Below, piece by piece: positions 12,706 through 24,650 of a stretch of DNA of 64,000 bases. Under the pieces are notes generated by a model. It saw only the letters and a program-made list of their open reading frames with translations. It searched no databases and was not told the origin of the DNA. The DNA comes from Syncephalis fuscata (Eukaryota; Zoopagomycota; Zoopagomycetes; Zoopagales; Piptocephalidaceae). How positions within the stretch are numbered: position 1 is the stretch's first letter; every line of letters begins with the position of its first letter. The stretch covers positions 1-64,000 of the forward strand of contig JAHLTZ010000002.1 of assembly GCA_025786725.1 (NCBI GenBank), read 5' to 3'. The position numbers were made by a program, and so were the translations under genes.

Positions 12706-13334
12706 ATGTCTTCCGCTCTTACCTGGCTATTGTTGAAGAAGCAAAACCGCTTCGTTGTCAAGCGTTCCGGCGCCGAGTTCAACACTGAACCAGCCAACTT
12801 GACCGGCAAGAACACCTTCACCTCCTCGTCCTTGGTCAACAAGGTAGGCATATATCCATAAATACCCTATAGTGGTGTGGTGATAGCTATCACAATGGCG
12901 CGTTCAATGTGATACCAATAGACGTATAGCATACATGTATAAATACATATGTATTTAGCAGTAGCTATAACAAGCATATAGTTTATTATAATAACACTAC
13001 AGCAACAACATCATCATCACTATCTATGCATATAAACAGTATGCTAATGACTGTTCTATACTGTGCACTACTTGCACCATTTATCTTCTATGCTATATAG
13101 TCCGTTGCTCTTTCACTCGGCCCAAAGGGTAAGGGCGTCAAGTTGACCCACGCCACTGGCAAGTCCGTCAAGTTGACTCGCGGTGCTGCTCGTGCTGCCC
13201 GCTCCGTCTCGGCTGCCGTCCGTCCACAGCAGCGCCGTGTCGCTTTGGCCCGCATGTCCGCCATCATCCGTGCCCAGCGCCCAGTAAAGGCTGTGACTTT
13301 CAAGCGCACCGGTATCCGTGCTTCCCGCAAGTAA
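12706..13334 (+). CDS. RPL28: 60S ribosomal protein eL28
   Basis: Structural protein of the large cytosolic ribosomal subunit. Two exons, 12706-12843 and 13101-13334, joined in phase 0 and encoding 123 residues, the usual size. The N-terminus (SSALTWLLLKKQNRFVVKR, then FNTEPANLTGKNTF) matches the eL28 signature of an aromatic-rich strand followed by the TEPxNL(x)xxN motif. The C-terminal half is strongly basic (VRPQQRRVALARMSAIIRAQ) and ends in RASRK. Codons are notably C-ending compared with neighbours, as expected for a highly expressed gene. eL28 (human RPL28 type) is absent from baker's yeast but common in other fungi; do not confuse it with yeast uL15, also called Rpl28. The 257-nt intron is long for this window. 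Confidence 0.9.
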
Positions 13335-13660
13335 AATGATCTGTTGATTACTGCTGCTGCTGCCGCCGCTTCTGTCTCCGTTCTTGTTTGACGTACAGGA
13401 TGGTTGTTGCATACGGCATTGTAGTTCAATAAACTATGTCGCTCGGCTAATTATAATCAATGGTTGTTTATATGATGTGACGCGATGATTTAAAGAATGA
13501 ATAGAATATTGATTATTTACTATAGAAATGAACCAACATAGTATTTATAAAAGTCTATTGACTCTAACTAATTAGTTAATTAAATAATTATTAATTTATA
13601 CACCAATTATGGCGTGTATTTTTACGCTTTTTCTACTCCATTTTAATTACAACCATTGTT

Positions 13661-13731
13661 ATGATTTTATTGCCGACCAGTTACATTTTACACATTCTTT
13701 CTATACTTGTTACGTACGTATCTACACTTCT

Positions 13732-13764
<33 letters not shown>

Positions 13765-16700
13765 GCCAACTGTTATGGTCACGACTAAAAAACGAGTGGC
13801 TACTGGCATGACCAATATACAGCCACCACCTCCACCTAATGTGTCTGGCGAAGAATTGACCCTAGATGCAGTAATAGAAATATTACAAACACGTAAGCCA
13901 TGTCACCAAGATATGATAAAGATCGTAGAACAACAATTGCTGGTCACTTTATCAACTGCCATAGTAAAGAATGAACGTGGCACTACTTCTAAACGAGGTC
14001 GTGGTGGCAGTAATAAGTCATTAACAACTACAACTACTGCCACTTTAGCACGTAGTAAAGGAAAGACTTTAACAACAACAACAACAACACCGTTGGGTCA
14101 ACAAGGACCACTACTTGCCAGCTATGCAATGCGACTTGCTAATGCCTGTATTCAAATACTAAATACTTATGCAACACAGTCTTCTGAACAACAGCAGCAG
14201 AATACACAACAACAATCTATCGTAGTATCCATTGGTGTATCTACAGTAAAGGCACTATTTATATTAGATGACTATAATCTTGTTTCATTGACTGGTATTG
14301 AATTAATGCGAGCCATTGGATCTTTACTGGGTAAATGTGTTGATAGAGGAGAAGTAAGTTATTTAGAACATCAAGTATTTGTAATGCTAATCTAGTATAT
14401 AGTATCAATCTTCTTTAGATATGCTGTATCAATTACGAGATAGACTAACAAGCATAGTACTTGATACAGAAATAGTCGATCCATCTATCAAGCCAACTAG
14501 CAGTAATAGCCATGGTACTATTTATATTCCTATACCGCGTACATCTAACTATACCAACTATCCAATAACTATGCCTATGGTTATTATTCACTGTCAATTA
14601 AATATTATGCGATGTTGGATTGGTTTAGAGTACTTGTCTTTACTAGAGGCAAGTTATACATAGTAATTCATAGTAATCCATAGTAATTTGTTTAACATGT
14701 TATATTTAGACAACAATTAATGAAACAATCCTATGCTTTACCGATAAACAAACAATTCACGGTAGTTGTTTTGACTGGTTGTATATTGCTATGAAAGTAG
14801 AGAAATCAACAACAAATACAGCAAGGTCAACATCTGTGACGGCATTTCAATTGGCAGATATACTATTTCGTGAATTATATCGAATGTCATCTAAATTACA
14901 AACTATTCATAGTAAGCTATATTATACTAATAATAGTGCTAATAATAATGTATATATATATATATATATTGATAGAAGCATCTCCTATGCGTATATTGCA
15001 ATTACGTTTAATGGCACTACGATCTTATTTACTTAATAGGCCATTATTTGATTTTAATACATTTTGTGATTACATTACACGATTTGCAGCATTATTTGAA
15101 CGATCAACGCGTTCAGCAGTACCTGGTTCAGAACTGAGTAGGTAGAATAGTATTATAGTATAACTATGTATTTATATAATTTAATAGACAAATCCGCTCT
15201 ATCTGTATTAATCCAATTTCATGATCAATTACTTGATTGGATAGAACGAGAGTTGGCAACAGATCAATTAGTAATTACATCGACTTATGCCACTTGGTGT
15301 GAATATCATTTATATACAGCACGTAAAGTAGGTTATACTATACACATAGACTATATATTTATAAATATTTAGACCAAGCAATGGGAAGGTGCTCTAAGAA
15401 ATGTACATATACTTATTAAGCTTTCAATGCAACCTATAAGCTCTTCATCTTCTAATGATAAAGATTCAGAAGTAATCCTGCCAATATATACAATTCGATT
15501 CCTTTTAGAAGCAGCAAAGCTCAGATGGCATAAAGAAGCCAACAGTGTAACAGGTATAGTAATCAATAATAATAATAATAGACTCATATATACTAATAGC
15601 AATTATAAACTACTAGTCACTAAATATATTAGTAAAGCCATGTCTATTACATGGCCATTGTTTGACAATATCAATACTATATCTTCACATTTATCAACAG
15701 CTGTACACAAACTGATTGAATCTATTGAAGGATTATGCCATTTAATAGGTGAATTCCCCGATAATCTATTAGATAGTGCATTAGTAAAGACAATGGCCGT
15801 CTTGCTGGATAAATGTTTAAATCTACTAAGTGCATTTTATAGTAATAAGGTAACTATATATTATTGTTCATTATCTAATTAATTAATTAGCTTTATCAAT
15901 AGATTAAAGATAGAGTGACATCATCTATTTCACTCATTAGTACGGCGATCCATAATATATTCCGTAGAGTTATTCGATATCATGCTATATCATTTCAGTT
16001 ACTTGATCAAGCAAATCAACTACTTAAGACTTATACAAGTGATGTAGAAGATGCTGACTGGATAAAGATATCCGCTGCTTATTACAACGTAGGAGGACGA
16101 CTTTATAAGGCCAAAGAAATTGTATGGGCTGAAAAGGCAATGTCCATGTCATGTCAATTACTCGAATCGACTATAAAACGATGTAATCATCACTCCACCA
16201 ATACTGATCGTCAAAAGCAATTGGGCAAGCAATTAGAACTACTTACAGCTTGTCAATGTGTTCATGGTCACTTTGAGGTAACCCTATATTAAATAGTCAA
16301 CCGTTGGTATTAATGATATGTAGGATGCACAACACTCTTTGATGACGGCTATTCGATACTGGCCTATGGATGAGATACGCACTTTTAACGAGAGAATTGT
16401 AGATTGGATTGGTCGGTGGATTGATATTGGATTGACGTCATTAGCCAATGTGCCATACACATTTATTTATCGACAATTGGCTGTCCATTCCGATTTCACT
16501 GATCCTTTAACATTAGCTACTATTAAGAAGATTGAATGGCGTCTACTTTGTCAATATCAGAAACGAGATACACTTGAATTACAATTATCTATAGTTAACG
16601 AACTATTAAGTGATTATTCAATTAATAATCATCCAATTGAACATGCCAGGTAAATATTACTGTAATTATTATATATTTAACTCAAATGTATTATAGCTGG

Positions 16701-19700
16701 TTAATAGAAAAGGCGAAGGTTTTACACCAACAAACAAAGAGTGCAGCACCTTTAGATACAGTAAATACGACATTGGATCAATCTATTGATTTACTATCTC
16801 AATCACTTGAACTTTATGATACAAAGGTATTGATAGATTTATATATATATATATAATTAATAATAATATATATATAATATAGAAATTGAACAAAGATGCA
16901 TCGCTATCCAAAGTATTATCTCAAAGAATTGCTTATGCCTATACATGGTTTGCAATTATAGGTCAACGACGAGGATTTGATGTCAATGATGCGATTGATG
17001 GTGCATTACAATATTGGACACATATGTTAATACAAGGTAATACAAGTAGATAAATAGATAATAATAATAATAATATATGGATGAGTTAACTAATAAATTG
17101 TACTATAGATAAACAATTAAAAGAATCCAATTGTTCTATTGAGGATATTGAACAGTTATATGATCATTTACGTATCCTTTTAATATAATCAAATATAATC
17201 GACATAATAGATAGAATGAGTATATACTTGACTAATCATAGTATATTTCTCTAGTTTTGTTCGTATTGTATGTACACCCGACTGTATTTAAAATTACAGC
17301 AAATTATAATGCAAGTAAATGAACGGCGTGTATCTACTACTAAGGAACAATCGGAACAGCATACAAAAGGTCAGTTATATAAACAAATGTATTAATAATC
17401 AGATATGTTAATATGAAATAGATACTATCAAGTTATTATTACAAATAGCTTCTACCTTTGCTTCTCTAGGCTATACCAATCGAGTAGAGGTTATATTGGA
17501 ACGTGTGTCTCATCTCATACAAAATACTGAATTGGAACAAAGTGAATGGCTACTTGCAAGTGCACGACATAAAGTGGCACAAGGACAACCAGATGCATGG
17601 TAAGTATTATTATATATACATATTAATGAATATAGATAACTAATTAGTATAATCTATATATATATATATATAATATAGTGAAGCCTTATTATTAAAAGCC
17701 AAAGAATGGCAACCCAAAGAATTAGTTGATCGAGTCAAATTCCAAACAAGATTAAAATATCGATTATTACAAGCAGATACTTTTATGGTCCATACAGAAT
17801 GGCAATTATTAAAAGTATGAAGCGTTAAATAGATGAATGAATGAATGAATGAATGGAATATTTACGATTGTATAGGGCAATCTAATAAGATCATTATCAT
17901 CTGTAATGACAGTTCTACGTTTACTGGCCCGTATTACAGCATCACTTGGTGTACGACAACTTTATGGTACAACATCCACCAGTGATCCATTTCAACTGGA
18001 TACACAACATTCAACACAGCAACTAGTATCCACCACTGATATCAATGTATTGTCTAGTTATCCCACTACGATATGATACAGGTAAATAGTCATTGTTACC
18101 AATAAGTTAAATAAGACTTATGACGAGAGTTGTAGCGATGGCTATCCAGTCTATGTTTAGCGAGTCAGTTGTACATGCAACAGGGCTCATTCAAAGAGTC
18201 CGATTACTATTTGGATCAAGCACAACAGTTGGCCGAAACAGTAGGCGCACAAGTACTGTTACAAGATATATTGTGTAGTAGAGCCCGTCTTGCTTATTTA
18301 AGACACCAACATGAACAGAGTACAACATGGTTCAATACAGTACAGCACCATCATTTAATACAACAAGCAAACGAGCACCACTATCGAGGCGAACAGGCAT
18401 CCTATAAAAGAGAGTGGCAAATTGCCCAGAATCATTTCAATAAAGTAGAGGAATTACTAGCTGTAAATGCTCAACAGTCATTCATTGACTCTTTAGAGAA
18501 TAAAGCAGGCTGGTACGTCTAATAGTTGGATAGTAGTTGTAATAGTAGATGTATTAATTGACTACCTATAGGCAATGGTGGTCATCTATTGAACCATCAA
18601 ATGAACAAAGTAAGTTAATAATAATAATAATAAAGTGTTTTAACCAATTAATTAATTGTTATAGATTTACCATTTCTACATTGTACATTGGAACGGTCCA
18701 ATTTCCTTCGGGGTAGCTATTAATAGAATTACTATTATAATGATTGTATTTAATTAATTCGTTAATTAATTAGGTTGGACAGCCAGTCAATATGGCGACT
18801 ATCGTACAGCTCGTTCATGTTTCGATACATTATCACTTTCTTATTTAATGGTAAGCAATTGGTAGATCTATTTATCTATAAATACTGGTACTAATATCTA
18901 TGTTATTGACAATAGCCTGAATATACTTTATGGCGTGCTAAATCAGTATTACACGAATTAATGATGACTGTATCAGATAATAGTGTATTTGGGAAGTTAC
19001 ACGATTCGAGTAAGAGATACTATTATATAAACATATTAATATTAATTATTCTATTCTATTAGTACTCAGTATTGGATTGACTCAATTGATACCGACAGCA
19101 TCAACAGCAAGTTCAAGTAGAACAGCTGCTCGACGTGAATCACATCTTCACTTCTCGCATACACTAATGACCCTGGAAGAATCATTGGTACAAGCATATA
19201 CTACAGGCTACAATACACTGTCACCAGCCCTATTACGAGAACTATGCCATACATTAGCACGAATACAAGTAATGACCGCTTACTGTACCATGTCTACAGA
19301 AGGGAATAAACTAGTATCGAGTAATCAACCATTTACATGGTCAGCCCTATTCTATCTAGGTAATTAACAAATAGCTAGTAGGCCATAGTATTAATGATAT
19401 ATGCATACGTATACCTATACCTATACCTATACCTATACCTATATGTAGAGATGGCCAAGAATATAACATTAAGACGAGAAATAGGCACATTGTTAAAGGA
19501 ACAGCTTGAACATACGGTTATATCTGCCAATAATACAACATCTGATACTAAACAGAATGGACATCAACGACGATTAATATGGCCAGACATGAATGAGCCA
19601 CTGATGGACAATATAACGAGTGAATCAACCAAACAATGTCTTAAACGATATCGATTGTATGAACAAGAATCAAAACTAACTGTAGATGACTGGATTCATA

Positions 19701-21565
19701 GTTATGTAAAGAATCTACCTGATCACATTCTAGTATGTACACTGTCAGTGCATGAAGAGACAGGTGCACTGTATGTTGGTAGATATGGATCATTTAATAG
19801 TGGCATTGAACCATGTGTTCTACGTCTACCATTAAAGCGTAAAGCATCACGTGATGTTAATGAAGAAACAACCGTAATGTCATATAAAGAGGCGTGTGAC
19901 ACACTTGCCTCCATACTAGAAGAGAGTAGACTATCTATGCGTATTGGTAGAGCATCAATGAGTGGAGATGGACATCATAGTGGAGTAGGAACAGAAACGA
20001 GTACGACACCAGAGTTATCGAGAAAAGAAAAGGCGGCATGGTGGGATAGACGACATGCACTTGATCGCCAACTAGCTCAGTTACTTGAACGACTAGAAGA
20101 AGATTGGTGGGGCGGATTCCGAGTAAGTTAATCGTTTATAGGATTGATATGTTAATATGTTAATATATTAATATAATTATAGGGTCTTTTACGCCCTTCA
20201 AGTCTACCTGTATCGAATACACAATGGAGTGCCTATCGACAAGAATTTGGTCATCGATTGGGTGGTTTATTGCATCGAACGGTATCTACACTACGCACTC
20301 GTAAAGTACCTCGACTTGAGATATCACCGACACTATGTGATCTATTACTCTATGCTGGTGGTCAATCAACAACAAATACGACACCTACAGAGGCTGATGA
20401 GGCTGACCAGCGACTATCTGATGACGTTGAAGATATTCTATACTATTTACTTGATACCTATATGTATCATGGTGTGACAGTGCCATTTGATGAAATTGAA
20501 TTTGATCAAGTAAGTTTATAGTTTAATTGATTGGTTGATTACTTAATTATTTGTTTATTTAGGTATTGATTGAAATGAAGGCAATGGTGATGGAATGGCA
20601 ACAAATGCATCATACTATAGTCCATACAGTGACGTCATCAACCTCTATAGTAAAGAGTGTTGTATTAATACTTGATAAGTCAACTCATATGTTTCCATGG
20701 GAGAATATGCCTCTATTACGAGGACAATCAGTGTCTAGATTACCGACATGGACACTATGGCGTGACAATGTACAACTAAGTGATCCTCATTACTGTGTGG
20801 TTAATGGACAACAAACACAATACTTGTTGAATCCAGCGGGTGATCTTTTAAATACTGAAGCAGAATTGGCCCCTTTAATGAAACGGTAATAGTAGCCCTT
20901 TATTATATTACGCATCTTTAATACTTTAATGATAATGATAGACAAAAATGGAAAGGTATAACGGGTAGAATTCCTATGGAACAAGAATTGCGCACCTCTT
21001 TATCCACCAGTGATATATTTCTGTAAGTAGGTATGGCTGTTAATAGCAATAGGATTTATGTTATGATGTAGGTATTTTGGACATGGTGGGGCGGAACAGT
21101 ATATCAAAGGCAGCACTATTCGTAAATTGGATCGGTGTGCGGTTACTTTGCTTATGGGCTGTAGTAGTGGGTATCTAGCACCTGAAGGAGAATTTGAACC
21201 CACTGGCACACCATGGCACTATCTTATAGCGGGCAGGTAAGTAGAGTACGACAATAGTAGTTGGTGTATATTAATGTATTATTACTATTAATCTATTAAA
21301 CAGTCGAGGTGTGGTCGTTAATCTATGGGATGTTACCGATAAGGATATTGATCGGTTTAGTATGGCGTTGTTGAAGCAATGGGGACTTGCACCGGTCACG
21401 GCTAGCACTAAAGGAAGAGGACAGACGACATTGAAGCAGCCGTTAGTACCGGTGAATCTGGCAACTGCAGTGGCTATAGCACGTAAAGAATGCACACTGG
21501 GTTATCTAGTTGGTGCGGCACCTGTCATCTATGGTATACCGTATTTAACAGTAGAGCGAGTATAG
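13661..21565 (+). CDS. ESP1: separase (cohesin-cleaving cysteine protease, C50), heavily spliced
   Basis: Cleaves the cohesin kleisin subunit to trigger sister-chromatid separation at anaphase, after securin is destroyed. The gene spans about 7.9 kb with roughly two dozen introns of 45-80 nt, giving alternating short coding frames. The C-terminal catalytic domain is unmistakable: the LILDKSTHMFPWENMPLLRG block, the catalytic His in YFGHGGAEQY (CAT at 21082-21084), the catalytic Cys in LLMGCSSGYL (TGT at 21160-21162), then EGEFEPTGTPWHYLIAG and the end at GIPYLTVERV. The long N-terminal part is helical, TPR/HEAT-like (ARKVGY, AYYNVGGRLYKAKE, LAETVGAQVLLQD), as expected. The start is uncertain: the ATG at 13661 precedes an 11-Gln run, but a later ATG near 13775 is possible. 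Interior exon limits were not all resolved. Confidence 0.9.
19411..19444 (+). repeat. CCTATA hexanucleotide tandem repeat in a separase intron
   Basis: About five and a half copies of ATACCT end just before the acceptor ATATGTAG at 19442-19449, so the array occupies the position of the intron's polypyrimidine/branch region. It can be read through in frame, but the Tyr-Leu-Tyr-Val peptide it would encode looks unlike separase. Confidence 0.75.
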
Positions 21566-21835
21566 TATTGACGGTGTATTTATTACATATATATATATAT
21601 TGAGTAATAGTTTTACACAGAATGCATATTATTTAAATCTCATTAAAAAATACGTATATTGATATCTACAACATTCAAATTACAATCATCACTAATAAAT
21701 AGTTATCTTTTATTAAATAATATTATGTTTTTTGTTTTATTTTTTGACATTTCTCATTTTATTCGTATCGTTGTTGACACAACTACAAGAATCACTATAG
21801 TTATAGTAGCGTGGCTTTATTTAACTATAAGCATA

Positions 21836-22125
21836 ATGTTTCGTCGACATGCTCCTTTAATGCTGACAGTGGCTGCTGGTGTCTTTTCAGGAGTGTATAT
21901 TTGGCTACCTTCCTTTGAAGAACTCAAACGGTTAGTCTAACCTATAACTAACCTGTAAGCATATACTGAAGACTGTTTAGAATGAATGACAATAAACCTA
22001 TTACAAGTCGGGATCAACTTCGACCAGCACCTACATACTTGCCTCAAGAAGGCAATAGCCAAGATGTACCCTCTCAATCACAAAAAGACAATACAACAAC
22101 AACTAATACTGTATCTGATAAATAG
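21836..22125 (+). CDS. small single-pass membrane protein, family not recognised
   Basis: The ATG at 21836 starts MFRRHAPLMLTVAAGVFSGV: a short basic end, then one hydrophobic segment (residues about 7-25) and LPSFEELKR. An intron (GTTAGT at 21930 to TTTAG at about 21980) joins this to NDNKPITSRDQLRPAPTYL and a hydrophilic Gln/Ser/Thr tail ending TVSDK, giving about 80 residues. The architecture resembles small mitochondrial inner-membrane assembly factors, but I cannot name a family. It follows the separase stop by 270 bp on the same strand. Confidence 0.6.
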
Positions 22126-23031
22126 TAACACTAATAACAGTATTAATAATAATAGCTAAACAATAAACCAATGCCATAGGCGATGTTCAAACAGAATTGT
22201 ACATTTAATAAACGCGTATCAATTTAATTCAGTAAAATACTAATAAAATATTTGTGTTAAAGTAGAATGGTTGTAGTAAAATCATTCAGGAGATATTCAT
22301 TATGACAGGCTGACGACAACACACTAACCACGAATAACAAGTGCTACGTCATTCTATCTATACAAAGTTATTTAGTAGTGAAAGGCAACTGACCAATGGC
22401 TGACATTGAGTGGTTGTGCGTATCCAGGACGGGCATACGTATAACATGAAAGGGGCATCATTAGTGGTATAGCGTAGTGTAGAGGGCAAACACGGAGAAT
22501 TAATTATAGCTTGGACGTTGGCAATAACCACTTGGATTTACTATAATTACTATATTGCTATTACTGGGGGCAACTAACCATCCATTGATATAAGGAGAGA
22601 ACAAATACGTAGATTTAACAGCTGTATTGATGATTGGTCAAGGCGCTCACGATTATTACTGATCAAACAAGTAAGCAGCATGGAAATGGTTGACGACAAC
22701 GACGGTGCCGTGCAGTGCGTAATCCAAGTAGTAAACAGCAATAATAACAACAAAAACAATAATAATCACCACTGCACAACTAGAATAAATGAATGAATAA
22801 GCGTCATCGTTATCCAGGAGGTTTGCCGTGTATATAGAACAGTGCCAATACATAAAACATGGATGGTTGATGGGCACCATCTCTCTCTCTCTCTCTCTCT
22901 CTATTAGTACTACTAGAATTAGTTACAGGTTATTATTCAGTTGCGTCTATACAGCGAATGTCTCTATTATATACTTTTTCATTCTTGATTTATGCAAACA
23001 CCTCTTAGACTAGTTTATTTTAATACTGGTG
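22126..23031. other. spacer with (CT)n microsatellite upstream of the 7TM gene
   Basis: No supported gene. A (CT)11 run lies at about 22881-22902, some 130 bp upstream of the 7TM start, in a pyrimidine-rich stretch typical of fungal promoters. Confidence 0.5.
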
Positions 23032-24488
23032 ATGGATGTGGTGGTAGAGGATACTGTCGCCGCCACTAACAAAATATGTTTTCCCACCATTGATATCTAT
23101 GACTGTGTGGTGGATCAGCGACTTAATTATGCCATTATGGCTTGTTTAGTTATGTCGTGTTTGAATAGTGGCGTGGCCGGTATGGTGGCCATTTATCGTT
23201 GGTCTCATGGCTTATTAACGACGCTATTTAGGCGGGTTGATGGCTATTGGATGCCAAAACCAGTTGATATGCTACTCATTGGTCTATGGCTTATGAATGG
23301 TGTACGGGCCATCATGTATACCTGTACCCTATTTGATTGGCCGACGTGTCGACTGGCGCGTACTATGATTAATGTGACGGGCACGATTCTTATGCCATTA
23401 GTAACTACTTTATTTGTCGTTGGTATTATTGCACATATTCCAACGATGTTTGCCCAAAGTACATTTAAAACAAATCGTAAAACCATTAACAATAATAGCG
23501 ATGACAGCGGTAAAACTGATATGGATTACCGCCATGATAGTTACATTATTAGTAGTGCAACAGCTGTTAAAGAAGTCGTCGCCCAGTGGAAGAAATACAC
23601 TATTCGATTACCCTCTACCACGTTACTGCACTGGGTAACGGTTGGTATTTGTTTACAAATGATACTACTGTATCTAGCTATGGCTATATGGCTAGGATGG
23701 GCTCATGAACAAAAACATACCCGTATGATTAGAATAGCCAACCCACTACTACTTGTATCAATGGTTCTCTCCACAGGTGTTATACTCGCCGCAAGTATCT
23801 ATTATTGTTATGGCTTTTATAAAATAATGTACGTTCATGTACATCGGCCAACGAGTAAAAGTCAGACGACCAATACGGCTGAGAAACGATCGGCCTATCG
23901 ATTCCGTAATATATTTCTAGCCATTATTATTATATACGCCACAGCTTGTATTCACATGGTTATTAAAGGTGTTGGTGGTGAGTATATTAGTAGAAGGCCG
24001 TGGATACATATGATGGTTATCCTTACGCCATATGCCATGGTCTATCCGCATTTGAAATGGCCATATTTGTTAATGTACTGCAAAGTTCAAGATCACAAGT
24101 ACAACGTCAATCATACACGGCTACCGTAGATGTTCGACATCCATCACATCCACCACCACATCCACTTCAGTATCACCACCACTCTATAGTGGCGCCCATG
24201 CATCCAAAATACTCTTATCGTACTACATCACAAGGTAGAACAACAACAACAACAACTGCACCGACCAATTCAACGCTTCATTACACTAATCAGGATCCTT
24301 CATTGATATGGCATAGCTTTACATCAATGACCCCGCCCACTATAGCTGGTACAGATAGAGATGAATACATTACAGATATTGATTTGATTGCCGGTAGAGT
24401 ATATACATCTCAATATGAAAAACATAGCATATCAAGCAATGCAACAACACAATGCGATAGCTTTGTTATCAGTATTGGTTCAAAGTAA
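23032..24488 (+). CDS. seven-transmembrane protein, putative G-protein-coupled receptor
   Basis: Seven hydrophobic helices in one frame from the ATG at 23032: ANYAIM-type helix 1 starting near residue 33, then PVDMLLIGLWLMNGVRAIMY, TGTILMPLVTTLFVVGIIAH, a charged cytoplasmic loop (KTNRKTINNNSDDSGK), LHWVTVGICLQMILLYLAM, PLLLVSMVLSTGVILAASIY, IFLAIIIIYATACIHMVI and HMMVILTPYAMVYPHLKW. There is a short extracellular N-terminus with two Cys. The first frame ends at 24129, but a His/Pro/Thr/Ser-rich hydrophilic tail continues in another frame to 24488 (ends VISIGSK). The link is either an intron (24085-24170, 86 nt, would restore frame) or a one-base deletion. Topology fits a fungal GPCR, but no family-defining motif was recognised, so the ligand and G-protein link are unknown. 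Confidence 0.7.
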
Positions 24489-24650
24489 CGGCAGCAGTGA
24501 TGGAATAATATGTATTTATTACTTGTTTATCGTTATATTTCTCTTTTGTCAATTGTATTAATAGATAATTAATAATGTTGAATATTTCAACGTATTTTAT
24601 TCAATCCATAATGTAATAAACTACCTTTTGCACATAATATTTAAAGTGAA

